In this document: piece by piece, positions 32,589 through 44,775 of the stretch
Numbering within the stretch: the first letter of the stretch is position 1
How the letters are laid out: each line of letters begins with the position of its first letter
Source: Ziziphus jujuba
Taxonomy: Eukaryota > Streptophyta > Magnoliopsida > Rosales > Rhamnaceae
Length of the DNA: 64,000 nt
Assembly (NCBI RefSeq): GCF_031755915.1
Contig: NC_083381.1
Coordinates: 2,368,501-2,432,500 of the forward strand
Reading direction: 5' to 3'
Notes under the pieces: generated by a model
What the model saw: the letters and a program-made list of their open reading frames with translations, nothing else
Told to the model about the DNA's origin: nothing
Databases searched by the model: none
Made by a program: the position numbers and the translations under genes

Positions 32589-34947
32589 TATAACACCCCG
32601 TCCCGAACCATGTCGGAATTTTCACACGTTGACCGAGGTTGACTGTTGACCGTTGACCGTTGACCGAAGGGGTCAAAAGTTGACTTTTTGACTCGATCGG
32701 AATTCTAGGTTGACTAAGGTACCGTTACGAAGTACACGTTGGCACGAGTTCGTAGACTAGTAGCACGTTGAAAACGGAGCTACGGTTTGAAAGTTATGAG
32801 CAAAACAAGTTGAGGTCTAAACTGTCCAAGGGGTGTCCGAGTTGACTTTTTATTCATGCAAGGTTGAGCTTTGACTCATGCATGGTTGTGAAGTGCTCGT
32901 CGATACGAGTCCGTAGACTAGCGGCACGACCGATTTGGACATGTGGTTTGGAAGTTATAGACCTGTAGAGTTTTTTTTCAAAATCGTATTATTTTAATAT
33001 TATTTTTTTTAAACGCGTAACGATGTGCCACGTGTGACTTAATGAAGGTGATCATGTGTCACCATGTTGAGAAGCCACATGTCAACCATGTGTAATATCA
33101 AATTATTTTTATTATTATTTTAAATAATAATATTATTATTTAATTATTTAATTATTTTTATTTTCCTTTTTCTTTTTCTTTTTCTTTTTCTTTTTTCCCC
33201 ACGTGGGAAAACACCTTCCCTTCTCTTTTCTTTTCCCTTCCTTCCCTTCTTCTTCCCCGAGCCCGACAGAGACAAAAAGAAACGCAGAAATTTTTCTCTC
33301 TCTCTCTCTCTCCTTTGACTCTCTCCCTCTCCCTGTTTGACCGATCGTTTGGCCGGATTTCAGTCACCAGAAAGTCACACGCGCCGGCCACCGGTGTATC
33401 CCATCTCGCCGCGACCTTGACCTCCAAATTTCCCGGCCAGTCGCCGCCGGACGCGCCCAGATCGGGCCGGTGAAGCCGGCGGCGGCCGGTTATTTTTTTC
33501 CGGCGATTCTCGCCGTTTCCGACCAACCCAGCCCGACCCATACCTCTATTCCACCATTTTTGACCCCTCTGAGTCCATTTCTGGGGTTATATTGCCCAAA
33601 ATCCCCACCGTTTGAGAGATCCCTCAAGTTTAAATCCGACCGAAGCTTTCTGACCAAATTCCGGCCACCTCCGGCGGAATTGGGGTCGATAGAGACAGGA
33701 TTTGTAATCCTCATCGCTCAAGCTTCGATTCGGTATATTATTCGCTTATTTTGGATAACGTTTGTATTTGACCCCCCGGATACCGGGTATTATTTACCCG
33801 ATTAAAATATTAATTTATTTGACTGTGTGTGAATTTTGTTCTAAGAGCACCAGTGAGTCGTGGAATTGATCCCACGGTGGATCATGGTTTAATTGCGTGC
33901 TCCAGGTGAGTGACCCACCTTTGAAAATATTTTTGGGGTAATTGATTATATTTATGTGGTGTTAAATTGATATCTGTAATTTGTGCTCATGTGGTGTATT
34001 TTAAATATAATCGGGAAAAAATATTATTTTATATATATTTACCCGTTAGTGCTAAATGGAATTTTTTGGGTTATCAAGAAATCCCCGATTTTTATTATTG
34101 TGGTTAAATGGTATTTATTACACATGAGCAAGTATTTTAAGTAATTCATTGTGTTTGGATTTTATATTGTTTTCGGGCATAATTGGGTTAAATATTTTAT
34201 GAAAATATTTGTTAAGTTGGTGGTTTAATTTTATAAATTATGCCCGCGGTATTTTTATTGTTGAATCTCGTACTCCTAGAAAATTGTGGTTTATTTGTTA
34301 TCGAGGTTTCGTACCGGTTTGGTTAAATAAAAATATGTGGGATGGTAAGTGTGAGAATTTAATGTATTTCCCAAGGTAATTTTGGAAAACGGTACGGTTG
34401 GTTAATAATGATTATTTTAGACGTACTCATACAATATTGGTGTTCTGGTGTATGGACATGTGGTAGCGCGCAAGTATTATGTGGTTTAGCGCGCAGGTAT
34501 TATTTTTTCCGTTGTTGCCATTGGACCGTGGGCAGGCAAGTTTGTTATTGGCCACAGCCGCCCCCGTCCTTGGCCGGGAGATGGTTTTAGCAGCGGTACT
34601 GTCGGGACGCCGAAGTGCCGTTTGCAAGTTTCTCTCTTTAACCTCCCCGCCAGTCGGTGCTCGGGACGCTGGGTATCGGAGGGCATCACCGGTATATGGT
34701 GTGGTGCGTCAAATGTAATTTTCAAATAAAGTTTCAAACCCCAAAGAGTACAAAATTATTTATTATAATTTATTGCAGTTTATTTATATTTGGGGTATTT
34801 ATTTATTTATTTGTTGTTTATTAAATTATTTGGTCCCTTGGTTTTCGGGAAGTATGAATATTGGGTTTTGTGAAAATGTTTTAAAAGGGGAACATTTCCA
34901 ACGGAGTGAATAGTGAGAGTTTTGAGAGAAATTGTTACTTCAAATAT

Positions 34948-34979
<32 letters not shown>

Positions 34980-35523
34980 TTGTTCGGTATTGATTTATTA
35001 AATCCTTTTATTTGGTATATTATTAATATTAAAGGTGTACGGTAGATAGGGTCACTTACTGAGATGATTAGCATCTCACACTCTTAAATTCCGTTCCCCT
35101 AGGTCCAGGTTGGAGACGTTGATTGTCCGGGGCGAGCCCAACGTCTCAGTTCGTTGCCGAAGGTTCAAGAAGTTTTTCTTCCCTTTTTCCTCTCGAACTT
35201 GTATTGCTTCTTTATCTGTCATTTTATAAATTCCACATTTATCTGTATAATGATCTGTATACTGTTTTGGACGAGTAGTTGTTCTTTATTGCACTGAGTT
35301 ACTGTTATCTTTTGAAGTGCTGAAATTTGTGGAATAAATTTGTAGTATTGTGGGAGGAATAAGGGGATGTTTATAGAAGTGTGTTTTCAGTGCAAGTAAT
35401 TTTTGGTTAGTCCTACCCTTAGGGGAGGTGCTGACAGATTTTCCGTTGGAAGGTTCGGTGGTATTTCCCTGGGATCAGGGCTTGTCTAGGGTTCCGGAGA
35501 GGAATTCTGGACGGGTCCTGACA
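32589..35523 (-). mobile_element. solo LTR, copy 2 of the ~3-kb family, inside a TRIM LTR
   Basis: Inverted relative to the other copies: it starts TATAACACCCCG (TG changed to TA) and ends GGGTCCTGACA. Flanks are CGCAC (32584-32588) and TGCAC (35524-35528), 4 of 5 matching. On both sides the TRIM LTR sequence continues (CTGCCCGCAC before, GGTTTTGTCAAAATGC after), which confirms the borders. It contains a C/T-rich and GC-rich block at 33150-33700, seen in all copies, and a TTTA microsatellite near 34940-34980. Length 2935 bp; no coding domain. Confidence 0.87.
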
Positions 35524-35619
35524 TGCACGGTTTTGTCAAAATGCATCCACAAGATAAAGGTATCCACACCCTTATAAGGCATGCTTCGTTCCCTTTTCCA
35601 ACCGATGTGGTAGATGGAT

Positions 35620-35990
35620 TGTGAGATCCCACATCGGTTGGAAAGGGGAATGAAGCATGCTTTATAAGGGTGTGGATACCTTTTCCTTGTGAATGTGTTT
35701 TGACAAAACTGTGCGGGCCGGACCCAAATCGGACAATATTCACATGCGGATGGTCTGGGCTATTACAGATGGTATTAGAGCCAGTACCGGGATCGGTGTG
35801 CCAGCGAGGACGCTGGGCCCCAAGGGGGGTGGATTATAAGATCCCACATCGGTTGGAAAGGGGGTTGGAAAGGGAAATGAAGCATGCCTTATAAGGGTGT
35901 GGATACCTTTCCCTTGTGGATGCATTTTGATGGTTAAGTATCCCACCCCTTCACTTGCCAGACCCACTAGACCGGGCCTCCCAGGCCCAA
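35620..35990 (+). mobile_element. TRIM unit, plus strand
   Basis: A left LTR (35620-35767) is followed by a primer-binding site TGGTATTAGAGCC (35770-35782), an internal piece to 35834, and a right LTR from 35835 that starts TATAAGATCCC and breaks off near 35930. The sequence at 35931-35990 is not LTR-like and may be a further small insertion or rearrangement. Confidence 0.75.
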
Positions 35991-36115
35991 TCAAGATATT
36001 GTCCACTTTGGCCCCGGCCAGCACGGTTTTGTCAAAATGCGTCCACAAGGGAAAGGTATCAACACCCTTATAAGGCATGCTTCGTTCTCCTTTCCAACCG
36101 ATGTGAGATCTCACA

Positions 36116-36381
36116 GTAACAGCCCAGACCATCCGCATGCGATATTATCCGTTTTGGGCCCGACCCGCACGATTTTGTCAAAACGCATCGCAAGGAAAAT
36201 GTATCCACAGCCCCTTATAAGGCATGCTTCCTTCCCCTTTTCAACTGATGTGGGACTTCACAATCCTTCCCCCTTGGGGCCTAGCGTCCTTGCTGGCACA
36301 TCGATCCGGGTACTGGCTCTGATACCATCTGTAACAGCCCAGACCACCTGTATGTGGATATTGTCCGCTTTGGGCCCGGCA
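36116..36381 (-). mobile_element. TRIM unit, minus strand
   Basis: LTR 36116-36262, internal piece 36263-36329 with the primer-binding site reading GGCTCTGATACCATC on the plus strand (36316-36329), then a second LTR from 36330 that is cut near 36381. A plus-strand LTR is fused there. Confidence 0.75.
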
Positions 36382-36707
36382 GCCCCTTATAAGAGGTTAT
36401 GGATACCTTTCCTTTGCGATGTATTTTAACAAAATCGTGGGGGCTGGGCCCAAAGCGGACAATATCACATGCGGGTGGTCTCGGCTGTTACAGATGGTAT
36501 CAGAGCCAGTACCCGGATCGATTTGCCAGCGAGGACGTTGGGTCCCAAGGGGGGAGGATTGTGAAGTCCCACATAAGTTGAAAAGGGGAACGAAGCATAC
36601 CTTAAAAGGAGCTGTGGATACCTTTCCCTTGCGATTCGTTTTGACAAAACTGTGCGGGCCGGGCTCAAAGTAGACAATATTGCATGCGGGTGGTCTGGAC
36701 TATTATA
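36382..36707 (+). mobile_element. TRIM unit, plus strand, rightmost
   Basis: A truncated LTR ends at 36492 (GGCTGTTACA), followed by TGGTATCAGAGCC (36495-36507), an internal piece, and a complete LTR 36560-36707 starting TGTGAAGTCCCAC. The right border is followed by ATAAC. Confidence 0.78.
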
Positions 36708-37059
36708 ATAACATTTTTCTGTTTGGTTGAATGTGCATGCATTGTTGCTTTGCAAGAATTCAATCACTTCATAGCATTGCAAGTTATACGAGTACTAGAA
36801 AAAAGTTTTCAGCTAAAAAAAAAGAGTACTGTACATATTCAACATACATTTAAATATCATATACAAGTCAGAAGAGCATTTTAACATAGTCACTAAGTAG
36901 TTATTTTGAATTTTTAAAACAAGAAATCAATTAGAATAGTGCTATAAATACCAACTTATTTTACCAATAAATATGACAAGTATATTATATTATATTCTGA
37001 TTATCGATTGGTTGGTGAACCCTTATATATAAAATAAAATAAATAAAAAAAACTAAAAA

Positions 37060-38330
37060 AACACACATATGTATATTGGGGAAAAAAAACATATTTGACA
37101 TATAATTTATAAATAGATTTGATAACCATTTAAATTGTTAATATTATTTATCTGATTTGTTAAGGGATAAATTATTGTTATTGATGAAAATATTAAAATC
37201 AAATTTTATATAAATAAATATCAATGAAACTATCAACATAGAAAAAAACTCAAGAAAAGCCACGAAATCAATTTATATTTTATCTAAAGATTAATAAAAC
37301 TTAATTCTAACATTTTAAAAGTGCCAACTCAATCAATATTGCATCATTTATAATAACTAAATTTTATAATAATAAATCTATAATATATAGGATAAATGCA
37401 TATAATCATGGCAACGATCATTATGACAAAAAACAAACTCGAACTATAAAATACAAAGTCCTATTTATTATTGAATTTTGTAAAACATTAAGAAATTTAA
37501 AAAACAAAAGAAGGTATTAAAAAAATAAAGACAAAAAGCATGAAAAAAGATTAACCAGTTATTTATTTTATTTGCTCGTTCATTTTCGTATAATTATCAT
37601 TTGTATTGTTTCGCTATCATTAATATTATTTCGTTGGTATTGTTATTAGTAATACTATTTTGCTTCCGTTTAAATGCGTTTAAATCATTTTTAATGCCTT
37701 GAAAAATAAAAAATGATGAAGAAAAACACATTTAATTATTTATATAATTAGTAAGCCATCGAATCAGTTTTGTAAAAAGCCAGTATAAAACTTAGGCTAC
37801 CAATGGCCCTAGGCTGACCATTTACGTAACCTGCTCTACTCCCCACTTGTGCCTCCTACTTTTCTGAAAAGCCAAAAACCACTCTAAAACACGTGCATTT
37901 CTTCCTGGTCCCCGAAGCCTTCGAACCTGCAACAAGAGAAAAACCAGTGGAAATACCACCGTGGAATAATATTGCCCAAATTACACATATTACACGGTGA
38001 GGCTAATTCCATCATCTTTTACAAAGATTCAAAAACGCAAATATACATGGAAATGCTGACAGAGGAGCCGACTGTCACGTTCCAACTTTTGCATGCAAAA
38101 ATGGACCTAAGTGCTTAATTTACCAGCCCCACTTGTAGAGTTAATCAACCACTATTCGTGTTCCTCGCAAACAAACAATCGACAAGATATTAAATGATGC
38201 TGCTACAAAGCAAACAACAAAAGAATAATAAAAGTAAACACAAAAATGGCGACTCCGCATATACAAAACAACAAAGTAATTGGATAAGATGCATTCGCTG
38301 TATTAATATCAAATATACATGGAGAGAGCT
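37060..38330. repeat. direct duplication, copy 1, first part
   Basis: Matches 40095-41345 closely over about 1.25 kb. Shared blocks include AAATAGATTTGATAACCAT, TAATATATAGGATAAATGC, TAGGCTGACCAT and ATGGACCTAA. Mostly AT-rich. A GC-richer stretch at 37780-38120 has a 99-codon open frame in copy 2 only, so it is not a conserved gene. 36713-37059 next to it holds nothing recognisable. Confidence 0.85.
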
Positions 38331-38439
38331 TTCAAAGGGTTATAAAGCATGCTGAATAAGCTCTCACTTATGTAGGTGGTGTAGCCCATCAACTCACCGG
38401 CTAACCACCGTGCTAGATTTTTGAACCGCTATTCTTGCT
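38331..38439. other. short insertion between the two halves of duplication copy 1
   Basis: About 110 bases (AGCTCTCACTTATGTAGG, ACTCACCGGCTAACC) have no counterpart in copy 2, which instead carries 2.5 kb of gypsy and copia remnant at this point. Identity unknown. Confidence 0.5.
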
Positions 38440-39180
38440 ACAAGTATTGATATTAACTAATAAGTAAGGCAATTATTAACTGAAAAATGTTGGGTGTGGT
38501 TGGCTCAACTGATCTAATCATTCACATTCACACCCTTTTTTTTCTTTATGTTAGAGTTGATGCAAAGACTATATAGGTGTAGATATTAACTAAGATTAGG
38601 ACTATAATTGACAATTTCCTTTTAGGTGGGATTCACATAATCCCATTACTATGGAGGTAGGCCTTATCCTTTTGAATCTCATTGTCTGTCAAAATCCAGT
38701 GACCACAGCACTTTGTTACTTTAATGAAATAAACTTTTCTGACCATAATTGCCTTAGGTGAGGTGATTCCTTTCAATATGTTGGTGGTCCTCGTTCGGTT
38801 TTTCTGAATATAAACAAGATTCCCGGTCTACCAACTGAACTTGTGATCCTCGTCCAGTTATTTATTTATCTATTTTTTGGGTTAAATTAATCATTAACCT
38901 TTGAACTGGAAAGTTGAAATCATCGTTATTTTGGATTGTGCAACCACAAAATTAACAATATCAAAAAAAAAAAAAACACCAGAGAGAAGGGGATAGTCTT
39001 AGAGAAATGCTATGAGTGCGTACACACGACTAAGTACTAGTAAGTGGTTGTCTGCTCCTGTCTGTCCATAGTTAGATTCTGCCTTCTCGACATTTATTCC
39101 ACTATCATTTGCTTTTATTTATTTATTTATTTTTTAAGTTATTTAATGACAGATGGAGAAAACTCCGCCTTTGATGTCTT
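38440..39180. repeat. direct duplication, copy 1, second part
   Basis: Matches 43850-44775. Shared blocks include GACTATATA(G/C)GGGTAGATA-type sequence, GAGATGATTCCTTTCAA, GGGTTAAATTAATCAT and AGAGAAATGCTATGAGTGCG. Copy 2 has an extra ~200 bp at about 43925-44140. Confidence 0.85.
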
Positions 39181-40094
39181 AGCCTTGTCCTCTTAACACC
39201 GTACTTATTTCAAAAAGAGATCAACTTGATTTTCTTCCCCAGTTTAACATCACAGAAAGTTAATACCAAATTACCTTTAAAACACAAACATTAATGGCAA
39301 ATAAGACTGTCAATAAATGATCGAGTTTTAGATGAGAAAATATCCAGCCGTGCTTGAATCCTCCAAAAGCATACCTGGATTTCTCCTTGAATCCTCCCTC
39401 TTCCGATTTTTTTTTATGGGTTTTTCTGAATCTGAATTAAGACTTTTGGTGGGATTGGCTTTAAAGTTTTATTTGTTCAGGACCTACATTTCGATTTGCA
39501 TGGATGCGTTTTCAAAGGTTATTAGGAGGTTTGGTCAAACAAAAAAATTAGAAGATTTTTTTTTTTTTTTTTTTTGGGATATAAAAAAAATTAGAAGATT
39601 TCATGTTGGCTCATTCTATAAAACTTTTAACGTTTCTCCAATTGTATTATCGTTATCCAACTTTGCAGTCTATTCAACAACCACGTTTTTTCAGAAGAAA
39701 GTAACATTGATCACGTTTGTGCCATGTCATTGCTTGATTTTTTGTTTTTCTATTTTTCTATTTATTTTTTATTATGCTTGACCATATTTCTTCTCAAAAT
39801 CAAAAAAGTGTTAGCAAATACACTTTACCATCGTAAATTCTAAATGTTTCGCAGTTTAACTCCCCTCCAATAAAAAATAAATAAATAAATAAATAGTTGG
39901 ATTGCATCCTCAACTTCTATTATTCTAGTCACATTTGTCCAATTTTGCGCTTTTGTCAAATTAATTGAGCAAAATTAAGCATATAAATTGGTATAAAATG
40001 AAATAAGAACATAAGAAAACAGTTTCTCAATAGAATTATAAGTTGTTTAAGGTTGATTTCATTTAATTTATAGTTAAAAAATGTGAGGAGAAAA
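39181..40094. other. spacer between the duplication copies
   Basis: No gene recognised. A 149-codon frame (39332-39781) is rich in Phe and Leu, runs through a poly(T) tract and has no domain, so I do not call it. The stretch 39690-39790 (ATCACGTTTGTGCCAT, TTGATTTTTTG) resembles 29675-29760 in the GulLO upstream flank and may be a very old copy of it. Confidence 0.45.
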
Positions 40095-41345
40095 ACAGAT
40101 ATATATATATTTGGGCAAAAAGCCAAAAAAAAACACATATTTGATGTATCAATTTATAAATAGATTTGATAACCATCTAAATTATAAATGTTATTCATGC
40201 TATCTGTTAAGGAAAAAAAAATATTAGTATTGATGGAAATATTAAATTAAATTTTATATAAATTTGAATGAAAATATCAACATAGAGGGAAATTCAAGAA
40301 AAAAAACAAAATCAATTTATATTTTTATCAAAAGCTTAATAAAAGTTAATTGTAACATTTTAAAAGTGTTAATCAATATTTCATCATTTACAATAAACAA
40401 ATTTTATAATAATAAATCTATAATATATAGGATAAATGCATATAATCATGCCAATGATCATTATGACAAAAAAAAAAACTTTAACCATAAAATGTAAAAT
40501 CCTATTTATTATTGAATTTTATGAAATATTAAGAAATTTAAAAAATAAAAGAAGGTATTAAAAACTAAGACAGAAAAACATGAAAAAAGATTAGCCAGTT
40601 ATTTATTTTATTTGCTCATTTATTTTGATATAATTATTGTTTGTATTGTATCACTATCATTAATATTATTTTAGTTGGTATTGTTATTAGTAATACTATT
40701 TTGCTTCCATTTAAATGCCTTTAAATTACTTTTCATGTCTTGAAAAATAAAAAATGAGGAAGAAAAACACATTTAATTATTTATATAATGTTAGCCATCT
40801 AATCAGTTTTTAAAAAAGCCAGTATAAAACTTAGGCTATCAATGGTCCTAGGCTGACCATATGTGTAACCTACCCTACTCCCCACTTGTTCCTCCTACTT
40901 TTCTGAAAAGCCAAAAACCTGCTCTAAACACGTGCATTTCTTCTTCTTCCCCGAAGCCTTTGAACTTGCAACAAGAGAAAAACCAGTGGAAATATCACCG
41001 TGGAATAATATTGCCCAAATTACACATGTTACACGGTGAAGATGATTCCTTCATCTTTTACAAAGATTCAAAAACGCAAATATACATGCAAATGCTGACA
41101 GAAGAGTCAACTGTCACGTTCCAACTTTTGCATGCAAAAATGGACCTAAATGCTTAATTTACCAGCCCCACGTGTACAGTTAATCAATCACTATTCGTGT
41201 TCTTTGCAAACAAACAATCCACAAGATATTAAATCATGCAGATACAATGCAAACAACAAAAGAATAATAAAAGTAAACACAAAATCGGGACTCGCATACA
41301 AAACAATAAAGTAATTCGATGGGATATATTTGTTGTATTAATTGT
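40095..41345. repeat. direct duplication, copy 2, first part
   Basis: Counterpart of 37060-38330, same orientation. Homology stops near 41345, where the retrotransposon remnants begin. Confidence 0.85.
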
Positions 41346-41502
41346 AAGAAAATTAGAAAAAAAAATTCAGAACTTGTATGTATGAAATTGAGTGATCCAT
41401 TCAAGGCATGTGTAATGCCACAGTCTTTTTAAAACCAATTTTACCCCATCAGTACAGATGGTTCTATGACATTAATTTGTCTCTCAAAATTATACGAACC
41501 TA

Positions 41503-42455
41503 GGTCGACTCGCTCCTAAACCCGTATTATATTAGCTCATATTCTAATTAAGTTCAAATTTTTATGGAAAAATTTTAACCCCTAACCAACCTGTGATTAA
41601 AAATTTTGGTATAATAAAGATGCCACAATAAGTTATAGATGTCCTACTGATAAGTCAAAACTAAAACACTCACTCTTAATGGTGTTTTAGGTGTTCAAAG
41701 AGAACTAAGAGAATTCTATCTTACAAATAATTTTCTAAATAAAATTGAAGGTGCATTCTCATTGAAAAATAACTATTAAATAGGTTAAAGTCACAAAGCA
41801 ATAAACCCTAAAAATCTAAGAGAAAACGGGTCATACATTGACAATTTCCTAATGTGGCTGAAATTCTATTCATTTTCCTAATATAATTTTGATTAATTTA
41901 TTTATTTATTTTGAATTAGAAATTAATTAATTTACAATTGAAATAATAAAATATTAACTTTCCTAAGTTGATTTATCCAGCAAATAAATAAATAGAAACC
42001 AAATAAAAGACTAATTTCCTAAAACAAGAAGTCAAAATCAAATTAGGAAATTAGTTGACTAGTTTGACGACTAAGCTAACTTGACCAAATTCTAACTTGT
42101 AAAGGCTCCAAATCTGCTCCATATGCCATGTAGGATGCCAAATAGGATTATTAATGAGTCCCATACATTTCCCTTGATTGAAACAAGGAGAAAATGCTTA
42201 TCCATCAAAATACAGTAAAGTCAGCAACAAAAATAGCATTTTTGGCCAAACACTTCTTCAATGTGCAAACCACCACTTGGATACTTAAAACAAACTTTGT
42301 ATTTTTGGGTATGGATAAATCCTTTTGAGAATTGGTAACTCCCTTTATAAAGCCAGCCAGGTTGTCCTTAAATCTCTTGGCTTGAGCCCTAGTGATTTGC
42401 CAATCTTCATCTATATTGGATCAGAACCTAGCGAGTAGTCGGTTGTACAGGTTTA
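41503..42455 (-). mobile_element. gypsy 3' remnant, inverted copy of 4985-6123
   Basis: Read on the minus strand it runs from the CGACTACTCGCTAGG block (polyprotein tip; counterpart of ITRAQTKRFK) through the same AT-rich LTR-like region to CCTAGGTTCGT. Frames are broken by stops. Only the 3' tip of the element is present, as in the other copy. 41346-41502 beside it is not identified. Confidence 0.6.
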
Positions 42456-42460
42456 GGTGG

Positions 42461-42793
42461 ATTCTCACCACAAAATACAACGGATTGATTTAGATTTTGG
42501 ATATTCACTGTGAACTTAGTGTACCTAAGCTTTACCATACATATGCACACAATGTAAACTACACTAAAGCTCCTCAAAATTTTCTTTGTTCAATTCTTCT
42601 CTGTGCGTAAAAGAGACTCCAAAGGCTATATATATAGCCTTATAAAACCCAAACGTAAGGAATATTAAAAATCATCACTAAAAACCATTTTATTCCCCAT
42701 CAATAAAAAAAACCTATTAAAACACTCACCAATGCTATTAATTCCCACATGAATGAAAACGTTAAATCATTCAAAACGCTACAAACATTACAA
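42461..42793 (-). mobile_element. probable copia LTR
   Basis: On the minus strand it begins TGTAATGTTTG directly after a polypurine-like GGAGGGGAT, contains a GGCTATATATATAGCC TATA region (42628-42643), and ends GTGGTGAGAATCCA. An alternative LTR start is TGTTAAGCAT at about 43232, also preceded by a purine run (GATAGGGGAA). I could not decide between them. Confidence 0.45.
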
Positions 42794-43397
42794 TCCCCTC
42801 CATGAATGATTTGACGACTAAAAATCTTGCAGAACTCTAGTGGTAGAGCTCTACGATTGACATGTGCATGAGATAGGTAGATATTAGTCTTTGAACCTTC
42901 CCTTTTGAAACTATATTTACTTTACTGACTAATGGTAGGATACGATATCAATAAACTATTTGGTCATTTGTATGAATGATAATATAGTTCACATATGGTT
43001 CCTTTCTTGTATACTTTAGTTTTCACTATTGTGTTCATTTTGGCCTTGAACACCTTCTTGAGTTTAGGAGAGTTTCTAGAGAATTGCAACATTAACAATT
43101 CTTCTTTGAAGCGGCCACTTTTCTCTCTCACACATGTGATTTCTATTTCCAATGTAATTAGCATGATTATGCGTAAATTGCCAAACATACATATATAGGA
43201 ATTATTAAAATCATACTTTATGCTTAACATTCCCCTATCACTATTTCATCATAGGAATGGGCAGAGGATTAACCGAGATTAACCCCCATAGTGATCATTA
43301 TCAGTTTTTACAATTGCGTTTTCTCATTAAACCTAGACCTTGGGATCTCCAATCAACTAGGTTGGGTTTCTATTGTATCGACTTTTCTTACAGGCTT

Positions 43398-43770
43398 CTA
43401 TCCTATTTTCCTCGATGACTTCTCAATTAAATCTCTATTTAACCCTTTGGTTAGTGGATCCGCAATGTTATCTTTCAACTTTACACAGTCAATCAAGATA
43501 ACTTTAGTTGAGATTAATTGTCTAATATAATTATATCTACGACGAATATATCTAAACTTTCCATTATACATAATATTTTGTGTCCTACCAATCACGGGTT
43601 GACTATCACAATGTATAATTATTGGTGGTATAAGTTTAGGTCACTTTAGAATGTCCTCTAAAAATTGGCATAGCTATTTATCCTTTTTAACATATTTATC
43701 TAATGCAATGAATTAGATTTCATCGTGAATCGAGCTATAATAGTTTGTTTGAAGGACTTCCATGTTACAA
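43398..43770 (-). pseudogene. Ty1/copia RNase H C-terminal remnant
   Basis: On the minus strand: WKSFKQTIIARFTMKSN, a stop, FIALDK, then IIIHCDSQPVIGRTQN, YNGKFRYIRRRYNYIRQLI and KDNIADPLTKGLNRDLIEKS. This is the end of the copia polyprotein RNase H domain (the HCDS, RHIRRRHN and DPLTKGL landmarks). Reverse transcriptase is missing and the frame has stops. It lies upstream of the LTR at 42461-42793 on the same strand, in the expected order. Confidence 0.8.
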
Positions 43771-43849
43771 AAAGTTATAGACAAAATTATGGCCTGATCT
43801 TCATTAATGAAAAATGTTTTAAATAAAAATAAAGTCATACAAATGTTAA

Positions 43850-44775
43850 CTAGCAATTAATGCAGTTATTAACTGACAAATATCAATTGGTCTACCATTC
43901 ACACTCACACCCTTTTCTTTTCATATAATAAATAATTGTAATAATAATACTAAAAAAATATATTGATGACAAAAATTAAAATGGTTACTATTTTATGCTT
44001 CATTTTTAAAGTTTCAGTATTAAAAGTAACAAAATTAAATGCACCAAATTAAAATTTACCACATAAGCTAACAATTGTCACTAATAAAAACAAATAGTAG
44101 GATTTTTTTTTAAAAAAAAAAAAAAAAAAGAAACTATCAACAACAAATTTTAGAATTGGTATAAAGACTATATACGGGTAGATAGTAACTAAGATTAGAA
44201 CTATAATTGAGAATTTCCTTTTAAGTGGGATTCAGATAATCACATTAATATGGAGGTAAGACTTATCGTTTTGAATTTCATTGTGTGTCACAATCCATTG
44301 ACCACAACACTTTGTTTCTTCAATGAAATAAACTTGTTTGATTGTTATTGCCTTAGGTGAGATGATTCCTTTCAAAATGTTGATGGCCTTCGTTCGGTTT
44401 TTTCTGAAGATAAACAAGTTTCCCAATCTACCAACTGAGCTGGTGGTCCTCATCCAGTTATTTATTTATCTATTTTTTGGGTTAAATTAATCATTTACCT
44501 TTGAACTTGAAAGTTGAAATCATCGTTACTTTGGATTGTGCAACCACAAAATTAGCAATATCGAAAAAAAAAAAAACACCAAAGAGAAGAGGATAATCTT
44601 AGAGAAATGCTATGAGTGCGTATACACGACTAAAGTACTAGTAAGTGGCTATCTGCTCCTGTCTGTCCATAGTTAGATTCCACCTTCTCGACATTTATTC
44701 CACTATCATTTGCTTCTTCTTTTTTAAGTTATTTAATGACAGATGGAGAAAACTCCGTCTTTGATGTTTCAAACT
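43850..44775. repeat. direct duplication, copy 2, second part
   Basis: Counterpart of 38440-39180. It has about 200 extra AT-rich bases (43925-44140) ending in a poly(A)/poly(T) tract. No gene. Confidence 0.82.

Larger units (their letters stand above)
32533..36707. mobile_element. TRIM-like retrotransposon cluster (composite, nested)
   Basis: At least seven full or partial LTRs of ~148 bp lie here, starting TGTGAGATCCCACATCGG and ending GG(C/A)CT(G/A)TTACA, in both orientations. Between paired LTRs is a ~67-bp internal piece that begins GATGGTATCAGAGCC; TGGTATCAGAGC is the common plant primer-binding site for initiator tRNA-Met. A tiny internal region with no coding fits a terminal-repeat retrotransposon in miniature. 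Outermost flanks are GTAAC (32528-32532) and ATAAC (36708-36712), matching at 4 of 5 bases. A 2.9-kb solo LTR (32589-35523) is nested in the leftmost LTR. Confidence 0.8.

Noticed and set aside
35486..36782. Plus- and minus-strand open frames of 60-132 codons
   Set aside because: All lie in TRIM LTRs and mirror each other because the LTRs are present in both orientations.
39332..39781. 149-codon open frame on the plus strand
   Set aside because: Phe-rich, runs through a poly(T) tract (FFFFFF), no recognisable domain and no counterpart elsewhere in the window.
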